19,691 nucleotides of DNA from Spirogloea muscicola (lineage: Eukaryota > Streptophyta > Zygnematophyceae > Spirogloeales > Spirogloeaceae). Shown in pieces: positions 1 to 8,302 of this stretch. A program made the translations under genes and the position numbers. Under the pieces are notes generated by a model, which ran no database searches, had not been told where the DNA came from, and was given only the letters and a program-made list of their open reading frames with translations. How positions within the stretch are numbered: position 1 is the stretch's first letter; every line of letters begins with the position of its first letter. The DNA is taken from assembly GCA_009602725.1 (NCBI GenBank), contig WELB01000132.1, positions 264,313 through 284,003 on the forward strand. The letters are read 5' to 3'.

Positions 1-3000
1 GCCGGCGCGGCGGCGGCGGCGCCCCGGCGGCGGCTGCCGTCGTCGGCGGCGTCCGACGGCCACCGGTACTTCCCGGGCGACCGCGTCCCGCTCCTCGCCA
101 GCAAGGTCGGGCCGTCCCACAACCCCAGGTCGGCGCCCCCCTACCGTTCAATCGGCCGCCCGTTAGAGCCCACTGGTTCGACGCACGCTAGCCAGTATGC
201 CTTGATGGGAGCCTCAGTGGGAGCCCGAGGGGCGCCTCTCACCATCATCAGCGCCCGCGCCGCAGCGAGACGTACCGGTACCACGACCTGCCGTTCTGCA
301 AGCCGGCGCTCTCGTCGGCGCCCAAAGCTGCTGAGGGCTTCCTCGAGGTGCCGGAAGGCTACCGCATGGTCGAGACCCAATATGACGTCCGCTTCAACGC
401 CAGCCAAGAGGACGTGCTCCTCTGCGACAGCACGCTCTCGACGGCCGACCTCGAGAGTTTCCGAAAGGCCATCGAGAAGGACTACTACTTCGAGGTCCGC
501 GCGCATGCAGCTGATCTGCTGAGCTATCGCATTGCACTTGGCATCAGACGAATGCCGCCAGGGCCCTGGTGTGGGTAGGACTTCTTGCCAATACTGCTCA
601 CGCACACTAGCTGGCAGTCGGGTTCATGGCGAGATGAGAGAGCATGGCCGCTCTGCCCCTGGCTCGTCTGGCAGATGTTTTTTGATGACCTGCCCATTTG
701 GGGCTTCATTGGGAGGATCCTGGACTTGGACGGCAAGAAGATGTATGTGCTGTTTCCGCACGTCCGTTTTGACGTGCACTACAACGACGACCGTGTCATT
801 GAAATCAACCTCTCGGAATACAACAACGAGATGGTGGACATCAGCGGGGATGGTCCGATGACAGTCAGGTTCTCCTTCTCCACGGAGTGGAAGGAAGTGG
901 ATACGCCGTTCGAGCGACGCCTGGAAATGTATACCAAGGACTCATACCCGCCTCAGCACCTAAACATTCGCTCAGTCGCCATCATCAATTCCTCCGCCAC
1001 TATCTTGCTGCTCACTGGCATCCTTGCCACAACCCTCCAGCGTGTCCTCAAGAACGCCATCATCAAGTGGTACTCCTTACTTATCCCCCCTGCCTCATAG
1101 GGTGGTGAAGCTCCACTGCAAATCACTGATCATCGTCATATGTGGTGAATAAAAGAAATGATGACGTCTGCACTCCAATAGTAAGTCCTCAATGCTGTGC
1201 AGCCAAGCCTGTCCAGCCTGCACCCTGCTACTTGCCTAGCAAGCATGAGACTATTCAACCCGGCAATGAGTTTTATGCTTGCTAGGCAGGTAGCAGGGTG
1301 CAGGCTTGACAGGCTTGCAGAGGCTGCAATGCATTGAGGACTTACTAGTGGAGTGCAGACTATATCAAATCTTGTACACGCCACGTACACTCCTCGTCTC
1401 AGAAGTATGCACTACCAGTGCTGCTGAATCCATCTGAGCTGCCAAGGGCTTTGATGCCCGTGCCTTGCTGGGGCTTACATAGCTCGTTTTACGTCTCTTT
1501 TGCCGCATTTGCATGTACACTTTGGATCGGGAGAACGACAACGAGCAAGAAGAGAAAGGGCAGAGAAGTATCCATGAGGAAGATTCCAGCCTTCCGCCCT
1601 GTGCCAGGTCCATGTCACGGCTCAGCAGGGTTTGAGCTGAAAGCTGACAGCTTGGCTCTCAAATGCAGCTGATTTCGTATTACTTACCCTGTCACGATTT
1701 TATCCAAGAGAAAGCGCAACTTGGCTGATTCTTACAACTCATTGTCCCTTTTGCCGCTTGTAGCTTGTTTGCGGCGGTCATTGGCACGGGTGCACAGCTC
1801 CTGGTTTCAACCCTCTGCATCTTCGGCCTTGGTCTGATGGGTGTCATTCACCCGTACATCCGGGGGTCCATGTACACGGCTTCAGTCGTCCTGTACACGC
1901 TAACAGCAGGCATAGCCGGCTATGTCTCTGCCAATCTCTACCGTCAGATGGGCGGAGACAAGTGGGTGAGCTCCGTTGCTTCACTTTACAGTAACGGTGA
2001 AAGTGGAGGTGGCTTCTTGGCTGCTAACCCTGTCTCTTGCTGACACTTCTGTTCAACATCATTGCTCGCTGCATCCGGAGTGGAACTTTAACAGGCAAAT
2101 CTGGCAAACCTTCGTGGGTCTGCCGGGTGGGAAACTGCAGCTTCTCGCATTTTAACATTGGCTCCTTGTACGACGGCAGTTCTACAACATTGTCCTCACC
2201 GCCTCTCTCTTCTGCGGGCCTCTCTTCCTGACTTTCTGCTTCAACGACATGATTGCCATCATCTACACATCTAGCCGGACACTGTCATTCAACAACATTG
2301 TTATCATCTTTGTCATCTGGGCCCTTGTTACCTTCCCACTAACGGTGAGTGGAAGCTGTTGTTGGTACTTGACTGTAGTGGCCTAGACGATGAGGAGATA
2401 TATTGGATACTGCTGCATGGCCAGCATCCTCCTGCCTATCTCTGGCTTGCATATGCTAGGGGCGGAAGTAACCCTCTGCAGGGGCGCAGGTCAGGCAGAG
2501 ACGAGCACGTAGGCAGATTAAGGTCAGGGTGTGCAATTTGCAAGACCTGCAGCTTGATTATGCAGCTCAACGTGCAACTGCTAGTCTAAGAATAGACTGT
2601 GGGCCTGCACCCAGGTCCTGGGTGGCATTGTGGGAAAAAATAGCGAGAGTAACCTTTGGGCATGTCACAACATCAAATATTCACGCAGGACTTCCACCCT
2701 GCCATGGTACAGGCGGGCCGTGCCCCAGGTATGCCACTTGAATTATTCTTTGCACGGCACTAAGGGATGAAACGGCAAGGAGACTCCATGCAGCTGTTGT
2801 CCTCAGCATCTTCACCGCAATTCATTGACCTCGTGGATGACCTTCTCACAATTCTTACTGGGTGGCTGCCTTGAGATGGGAGACACATCTGCATCTACAT
2901 TGACAGGAAAGGCCTGTACTTCTTGCCTAATGCGAAGCACGTCTGCTGCTTTGCTCTCATCGCGGGCAGATGGTGATGGCGGGCTACTTGCCATTCGGTA

Positions 3001-3457
3001 CTTGTTACGTTGAGCTGTACTTCCTACTTGCAACTGTGTGGGGCCTTGAATTGCGCACCATCGGCAGTATCCTCTTTGTCACCTTCATCATACTGCTCAT
3101 TGAGACAGCGCTCATCGCAGTTATCGCATTGCAGTTACCTACTTCCAGCTCGCAAATGAGAACCATGAATGGCGGTGGCGCTCGGTACTGTGTGGAGGTT
3201 CCGCTGCCATCTACATCTACGGCTACTGCTTCTACGACTACTGTGCACGTCGCAACATGCAGGGTCTTATGCAGATGTCCTTCTTCTTTGGCTACATGGC
3301 ATGCCTGTGCTACGGCTAATTCCTAATACCCGCTTCAGTCGGCTACTGTGCCTCGTTCCTCTTCGTGCACCATATATACCAATATGGCAAGCGAGGAGCT
3401 CACAAGGGAGACTGCAAGCAAGTACATGATGGAAGAGCACTTGCTGCACACAACTGA
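1..3457 (+). CDS. TM9SF / nonaspanin (EMP70) family protein, 5' partial, apparently disrupted
   Basis: Nonaspanins are nine-pass membrane proteins of Golgi and endosomes that sort transmembrane cargo. Exons read from sequence: 1-128, 266-494, 675-about 1066, about 1483-1607, 1764-1965, 2180-2344, 2615-2728, 2970-about 3457. Motifs in order: RYHDLPFCKP in exon 2 (family signature), DDLPIWGFIG and TGILATTLQRVLKN in exon 3, AAVIGTGAQLL, LTASLFCGPLFLTFC, VLGGIVGKNS followed by LPWYRRAVPQ, MAGYLPF, then YFQLANENHEWRWRS and SFFFGYMACLCYG. Phases agree at every junction except exon 3 to exon 4. Two lesions: the frame changes between GTT (3120-3122) and ACC (3137-3139), consistent with 8 extra bases, and a TAA at 3317-3319 replaces a residue usually Phe. 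After it the same frame continues with VGYCASFLFVHHIY to a TGA at 3455. The signal peptide and start lie left of the window. The family call is secure; pseudogene versus assembly error is open. Confidence 0.9.
1166..1360. repeat. Long imperfect foldback hairpin in a TM9SF intron (MITE-like or small-RNA precursor)
   Basis: The left arm, 1166-1246, and the right arm, 1275-1360, are inverted copies of about 81 and 86 bases with few mismatches and a loop of about 28 bases. The outer ends read GTCTGCACTCCA on the left and its complement TGGAGTGCAGAC on the right, and the inner ends share TGCCTAGCAAGCAT. The element sits in the intron between exons 3 and 4 of the TM9SF gene. There is no open reading frame in it and no clear target-site duplication. 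A non-autonomous foldback transposon (MITE) is the simplest reading; a long hairpin small-RNA precursor is the alternative. Confidence 0.8.
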
Positions 3458-3477
3458 GAGGTCTGAATGTTCCTAAG

Positions 3478-3482
3478 TGTAA
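3478..3482 (+). terminator. TGTAA polyadenylation signal of the TM9SF gene
   Basis: TGTAA lies 21 bases beyond the distal TGA of the TM9SF reading frame. TGTAA is the usual polyadenylation signal in chlorophyte green algae. The pentamer is short, so chance occurrence is possible; position supports it. Confidence 0.45.
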
Positions 3483-4504
3483 GTTTGCTCAGCTTAAGTC
3501 CCTGTGCAGAAGTGATGCAGAAGTGACATAGCACCTCTTAAAGGCAACCACTTGAACCATTATTGCACAACATACAGTGCTGTGGGGGTGGGGACTCTTA
3601 GTGCTGTGTTACTTCAGCTTGCCTGGGAGGTGCAGCATTGGCTGGTCCATCTCTTTCATGTACGAGTCTTGGGGGCTGCAAGTTCGCTGGTACTCGTCAC
3701 ACTACTCGTCACACTGTGATCGCCACAGCATCAGCAGCAGTATGCTAGCATGCTGGCAGCAGCTCACCTGCCGCCGCCGCTCTGTGCAGGTGCCCTGAAA
3801 GAGCAGCTGGCTCTTCCAATGGTGCGTGAGCCCTGGCATTACACCTACGCTTGAGGACCCTGCCGTGTTCGACAGCAACACCTGCAACACGTCTCTTGCA
3901 ATCTTGACAAAGTCAATGGTACTCCAGCCCCTTTGTACAGTGCCCATGCCTTTGGGGGCTGGCCTTTCCCAGCTTACCGTAAGAGCTAGGTTCTTTCATA
4001 GCCGTCGCCCTCGCCCCCATTTGTATCAGCTTCTTGTACTGCTGAGCAGCAGGTAATGTATGTTTAGTGTATGTGCTTGCCTTCGTACTTGGCCACACAG
4101 GCCCTCCATCACTTGCTACACACTCCTTTTTTGTTTGTAATGGATTCTCGTCTTGCTCTTAACGCAGCGGTCCCTCCGCTTGCTTCGAGCTAGGGGCAGG
4201 TCTTCAGTGATGCAGGGCCTAAGTGTCCAAGTCTGAAGGCAAGCACTGCAGATAGATGTACACCTACACTGCAGCTAAGCCGACCCGCCCAGTAAACACG
4301 GGTTGGCAAGCACAGATCGCTGAACGGTGCCCAAGTACCGAACGGCCCAAGGGGGAAACTGGGCTTAGGGACAGCCGCGGGTTCTTCTCGTGGCAAACAT
4401 GAACATCCTCTGTATGCACCTGGCTGACTTTCACAGCCTTTCAGTATCAGCAGCCGCATACTTTCCCTCAGCTCATCTGACTTCCTATTGCGGACACGGG
4501 GGTA
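3483..4504. other. Intergenic region without a recognisable gene
   Basis: About 1 kb between the TM9SF 3' end and the retrotransposon tail. Reading frames here are short and match no family I recognise on either strand. The only structure seen is a possible retroelement-tail relic near 3905-4060, listed separately. A TGTAA at about 4136 could be a second, distal polyadenylation site. Confidence 0.6.
3905..4060 (+). mobile_element. Possible diverged 3'-tail relic of the local retrotransposon family
   Basis: In + orientation this stretch holds GGGGGCTGGCCTTTCCCAGC, a short stem-loop like the one in the family's 3' tail, then about 70 bases later TACTGCTGAGCAGCAG. The clearer + copy has GGGCTGGCTTTTCCAGCCCC at 11996 followed by TACTGCTGAGGGGCAG at a similar distance. 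Similarity is patchy and no coding part remains, so this is tentative. Confidence 0.35.
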
Positions 4505-4537
4505 CTAAGAGAGAAGTGGCTTTCTCAAAGGGTGCAA

Positions 4538-4635
4538 GGGCTGTGAACAGCCAGCCCGAAGATAATTGACTAGGTCCGAAGGGGCCAGAAGAAATTGCCC
4601 GCCCATAAACAAAGAGGGACTAGCAAAGCCAGCCC
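4538..4635 (-). repeat. Paired stem-loops in the retrotransposon 3' tail
   Basis: Two 20-base stem-loops lie after the stop codon: GGGCTGGCTTTGCTAGTCCC (minus strand of 4616-4635) and GGGCTGGCTGTTCACAGCCC (minus strand of 4538-4557). Related loops occur at 10406-10427, 11050-11069 and 11375-11394 on the minus strand and at 11996-12015 on the plus strand. Conservation across independent copies suggests a role in recognition of the element RNA by its reverse transcriptase, as known for other LINE 3' ends; this role is inferred. Confidence 0.6.
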
Positions 4636-4723
4636 AAAAATGAATGGACAATAACCGAAGGCCACAAAAAGGTGCCAAAAAGACAAACTACACAACCAGA
4701 CACAAGCTGATGCAGATGGAAGC

Positions 4724-5820
4724 TCAGTACCCACGAGTTGGCAACAGCAAGTCAGAATGACTCGAAGCTGGGAAAGAGGCACTCCGCCGAGACCCAGATG
4801 CAGCAGCCATAGCGCGCCCGGCGCGCGTGTGGACTGCGTAAGCCAGAGAGCGCTGGAACGAGACCGCCAGCTGCACGCAAAATACTTGGGCTAGGGAGCC
4901 GGCGGCGTTGAAGGCGGGCAGCTCCCCTGGCAGACCCGGCCGCCACTCGATGGCCTGCCGGGCAAGCCGCTGAAGAAAATCCATCCAGCCACTGCCGAAA
5001 GCCCCGTGGACGTCCATGGCCAGGGCCGCGAAACCTGGAGGGTGGTCGGCGTACTGCTGCTCCTTGCCCCGGGCTGCCAAACCGACCGCGTGCCCAGCGG
5101 TCAACGCCGACTTGGCAGGGTTGGTGGAGTCGACGCAGTCGGCGGTCACCACATCCGCAGTGATACGCGGACCTCCTCCGAGCGGGATGGCGCAGCGCGC
5201 CGGGTGTAAAGCTGACCGTCTGCGCCTAGCTGGATGGGCATTAATGAGGTATTTTCCACGGCCACCTTGTAGCCCGCCTCCATGAACACTCCCTGCATGC
5301 CGTGCTGCAGGAGGTCGTGGGAACCGGTCCTCTCGCCCCCGTGCGCGCAATGGAGCATGTGTGCAGCCAGCTCCGCAGGGTCGGCATGGCGGACACCGCA
5401 CTCGCACTGCATGACACTGACGAGGCAGGGAGGGAGAAGGCCCAGGAGCCGGTGGGCCGCCGTCCTGACGACCTCGTTGGGCATGGTGAGCGCCGTGTAT
5501 ATTGGGGGCGTTGATAACCACGCCGCCGCCCAAGGGGAGGAGACCAAGAAGAGCCGGGCGCGCCCTCGAAGGTCGTGCGGCGAAAGGAGCTCCACCACCT
5601 GGTCAAAGGCTGCTTTCTCCACCAGCGCCGTGTGGCGTGCCTGGGCACGCAGGTCGGGGGTGTGCGCAAGGTGGACAAAAGGGACAACCTGCTCCGACAG
5701 ATTGGTGTGGGTCGCCAGGAGCCCGTCGCGGGCAGCGCGGAGGGCAGCCTGGAAGGGCAGCTGGCCGGTTTCCACTTCAGCTGCCGCCCGCTCCAGGGCG
5801 CGATTGCAGTGAACTAAGGA
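4724..5820 (-). pseudogene. Retrotransposon C-terminal CCHC and restriction-like endonuclease, frameshifted
   Basis: The minus-strand frame 5820-5180 includes LLGLLPPCLVSVMQCECGVR and a CCHC knuckle with spacing C-x-C-x12-H-x3-C (5347-5406), then HDLLQHGMQGVFMEAGY. After a frame change near 5180 it continues ADVVTADCVDSTNP and GKEQQYADHPPGFAALAMD (5050-5160), fitting a PD-(D/E)xK nuclease core with a Lys close to a Tyr. In RLE elements this domain nicks the target for primed reverse transcription. The tail after the nuclease (NAAGSLAQV...; SDLLLPTRGY, stop at 4724) is shared with the truncated copies at 10.5 and 11.5 kb and so is a family-specific signature. The nuclease assignment rests on motif order, not on structure. 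Confidence 0.7.
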
Positions 5821-7400
5821 AGAGCTGGCAGACGGGGGCGGCGACCTGAGCCAAGCTGCCCAGGTAGACGGCCTCACAGGCGCGGGCAACTGGACGGCAG
5901 CCCAAGCCGCCGCGGCCCAAGCCGACAGGCAGGCTAGCCTGCAGCACCGCGGCTGGTGAGGTGAGGAACGCGGGGTGTTGAATGAGGGTGGCCACGCTCG
6001 CCAGGATGCTGGTGTCAAATGCCGCGTACGCCGCCTTCACCGCCAGTGAGGGAGGAAAGGCGCAAGCCAGATAGTGCGGCCACTGTGCAATACATCGAGT
6101 CAGCATAGCGGTCGCCAGCTGCATGTCTTGCAGCGCGTGAAGGTGGTCCGCCGGCCGGAGGTGCTCCTGCAGCCGCGCCTGCAGCTGCTCCACCACGAAG
6201 GCAGGTGAGCCGAGGGGGACGCTGAGGAGGGTGAGGCCCCCGGCTGGTGTCTGGCAGCCCGAGGGCAGGCGCAGGTGGGCAGGCAGGCCCTGAGGGGACC
6301 AGGCGCTCCACTCGTCCGCCCGGATGCCCAGGCCGATCTCGCCCAGCTGCACTTCGAGGGTGGCGAAGGCGGACACGACCGCATCTGGCAGCCCCACCAA
6401 CGTGGTGTCATCGGCATACGTCCGCACGAGGACGCCAGGGGGAATCGCGGTCGTTGCCCGGAGCGCATGGTTGTGTGCCAGCACGTAGTAGAACCCTGCC
6501 AGCGGATCCCCTTGACGCGCGCCCCTGGTGGAGTGAAGGATCTGCACCACACCGCCCACTGTCCGCCACAGCAAGTCGCATGGCTGACCATACCCCAGCC
6601 TGAAGAAGGGTAGGAGGCTGGGGAAGGCCTCTCTCAGCTCCTCCATGATGACATCCCGATCTAAGCTGTTGAAAGCTTTAAGGACATCAACAGCCATGGC
6701 CATGCACTCGGGGTGCAGGTCCAGGGCGTCATGTACCCGTGCACGACCTTCTCGCCGCCACTGCGCAGCCCCGAGCCGAACTGGTGAGGCGCCAGGTGTA
6801 GCTGGGCCTGCCCCGCGTGCTGTTGCCATAGCGCGCGCCCCACCAGGCGGTAGATCACCTCACCAATGGCAATGGGCCTGATCCCCCCGCTGGCCTTGCT
6901 GAGGGCCAGCAGCGTATTGGTGCACAGGACGCCGCGAATGCTGGCCGGGACCTGGTCGCGAGCGAGGAACTGGCACACCTGATGGAGTGCCTGACAGCCA
7001 GCCGGTTCCCCTCCAGAAAGAGTTCCCGGAGATGCTCGGTGAGCATGTGGGAAGGTCCTCCAGCGGCGGCGCGGCGGCTGCTCTGCAGAGCCTTCCGCAG
7101 GGCGTCGAGGACCACCTCCTCTGGCGGTGCATAGGTGGCCAGCCACGGGGGCCGGGGGGTGCGAGCCGCAGGGTGCAGGGATTCCAGGGCCGCCCTGATT
7201 GCTGCGTTGGTGGGCGCCAGCACCGAGTCGTCCAGGGCCTGGACCGCCCTGGACAGCTCGCCCGCGTGACCGAAGCGCAGACCCCGGCGGACGTTGGCGG
7301 CCCTGTCAGGCGCTGCCCGCGCGTCACCTCGATCAGCTACCGATGCTGCCACGGCTGCAGTGTGGCGCGCCAGAAGCTCCTCCCAATGTCCGTCCAGTTG
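5820..7400 (-). pseudogene. Retrotransposon reverse transcriptase domain, frameshifted
   Basis: Three minus-strand frames make up this part. About 7400-7000 encodes a helical linker (ELLARHTAAVAAS; EEVVLDALRKAL). About 7000-6740 encodes the first RT blocks, GIRPIAIGEVIYRLVGRALW and HQFGSGLRSGGEKVVH. About 6740-5820 encodes the catalytic core: AMAVDVLKAFNSLDRD (motif A, Asp near 6688), GARQGDPLAG (motif B, 6503-6523) and TYADDTTLVG (motif C, YADD at 6407-6418). Catalytic Asp residues are intact although the frame is not. In a live element this enzyme copies the RNA at the nicked target. A group II intron or telomerase RT is unlikely, given the flanking zinc fingers and endonuclease. Confidence 0.85.
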
Positions 7401-8049
7401 TTCGCTCAAACAAGTGGACGCGCTCCAGGAGGGGCTGCTGGCCGTGCCGGCGGCCTTCCTGGGGGGCGCGCCCGAGCAGCAGCCGGGGGAAGAGGAGAAA
7501 CAGCTTCCATGCCGCCTCGTTCCGGTGGTCGGTGACGATCCGCTGCATCGCTGGGCGGACCGCGCGACGAACGTGCGGGTGCACCCAGCAGGAGACATAG
7601 CGGAGGAGCGGGTGGGCCGCCTGGCGGTGGACGGCAGCCAGGTCGAGGCCGGCCAGCCACTGCCAGTGTTGAGGCGTGGGAGGGGTAGGCGTGGGAGGGA
7701 CTGGCCTGCCTGGTCGACCTCGGCGGCCACCAGCGGCCGCCGCGCTCCGCGCCTTCTCTGCACGGTTGCCGCCTAGCGCGCAGGCGCGCTCGTGACTGGT
7801 CAAGCCGGACCGGGAGTGGCAAGTCGGCTGGCAGTGCCTGCACAGCAGCGGCGCGGGCGAGCCGGGTGGAAGGCGGCGACGGCGGTGAAGCTGGCGGGCT
7901 CGGCGATGGTGGAGGCGTCGGTGACGGTGGCAGCGGCGAGGGGAGCGGCGACGGGGACGGGCTGTGCGGCTGCGGCGGCGTCGGCGGCGAGTGCGGCAAC
8001 GAGGGCGAGGGCAGGGCCTGCGGCGGGGGGGGGGCGGCAGCGGCGGCAA
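7400..8049 (-). pseudogene. Retrotransposon N-terminal segment with CCHC zinc finger
   Basis: The minus-strand frame from 8049 begins with about 65 Arg/Pro-rich residues, then a finger CRHC...SGLTSHERAC with spacing C-x2-C-x12-H-x3-C at 7780-7842. N-terminal fingers of this kind bind target DNA in R2-type elements. The following residues (AAWKLFLLFPRLLLG) continue to about 7400, after which the coding signal moves to another frame. The underlying DNA is a GGC/GAC-rich imperfect simple repeat, which may explain the biased composition and may inflate apparent coding potential before the finger. The first Met is uncertain. Confidence 0.65.
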
Positions 8050-8100
8050 AGGCGGCGGGGGCAGCTGCGGTGATGGTGGAGGCGGCGAGGGTGGCGAGGA
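7880..8100. repeat. GGC/GAC-rich imperfect simple-sequence region
   Basis: A run of GGCGACGGCGGT-like and GGCGGCGGG-like triplets, including a run of nine or more G near 8030. It encodes Arg/Pro on the minus strand, as the retrotransposon N-terminus, and Gly/Asp/Ala on the plus strand. The plus-strand reading is a composition artefact. Confidence 0.6.
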
Positions 8101-8107
8101 GGAGGAC

Positions 8108-8150
8108 GGGCTTAGGGTTTAGGGTTTAAGGTTTAGGGCTTTAGGGCTTA
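8108..8150 (+). repeat. Interstitial telomere-like tract, six degenerate TTTAGGG units
   Basis: Six consecutive units: GGGCTTA, GGGTTTA, GGGTTTA, AGGTTTA, GGGCTTTA, GGGCTTA. Two are exact permutations of TTTAGGG, the telomere repeat of land plants and many green algae. The tract sits exactly between the 5' end of the retrotransposon and the F-box gene upstream region. Confidence 0.75.
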
Positions 8151-8302
8151 GCTCTGCCAGCCCCAATTTCATTCATTTGTGGCTCCGCTAACAATATAAT
8201 TTGAAAACCGTCAGTAAGCACCTGGCTGGCCATTACAGCCGCTCTTCCAATACCGGCAGCCGCAATATTTCCTGGCGGGCAGGGGCGACGCCGCTCGCGG
8301 CC

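Larger units (their letters stand above)
4505..8107 (-). mobile_element. Decayed non-LTR retrotransposon, RLE (R2-like) type, nearly full length
   Basis: Reading on the minus strand, the element has in order: an Arg/Pro-rich N-terminus with a CCHC finger (7780-7842), a linker, a reverse transcriptase with YADD (6407-6418), a second CCHC knuckle (5347-5406), a restriction-like endonuclease region (about 5050-5160), a stop at 4724 and about 220 bases of 3' untranslated tail with two stem-loops. N-terminal zinc finger, RT and C-terminal CCHC plus nuclease is the architecture of site-preferring RLE elements (R2, NeSL and relatives). The protein must be read in six successive segments, with frame changes near 7400, 7000, 6740, 5820 and 5180, so the copy is dead unless these are sequencing errors. 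No poly-A or target duplication is visible. Five to seven shorter copies of its 3' end lie in the same window. Confidence 0.85.

Noticed and set aside
3317-3340. A 24-base mini-intron (GCTAAT to TTCAG) removing the TM9SF stop codon
   Set aside because: It is far shorter than the other introns (about 140-400 bases), has no GT donor, and would delete conserved residues that are otherwise visible downstream of the TAA.
4190-4459. 89-residue minus-strand open frame next to the retrotransposon tail
   Set aside because: No motif or homologous copy is recognised and composition is ordinary; it is likely chance.
7792-8129. Gly/Asp/Ala-rich open frames on the plus strand
   Set aside because: They are the opposite-strand shadow of GGC-rich simple sequence in the retrotransposon N-terminus and contain no recognisable domain.
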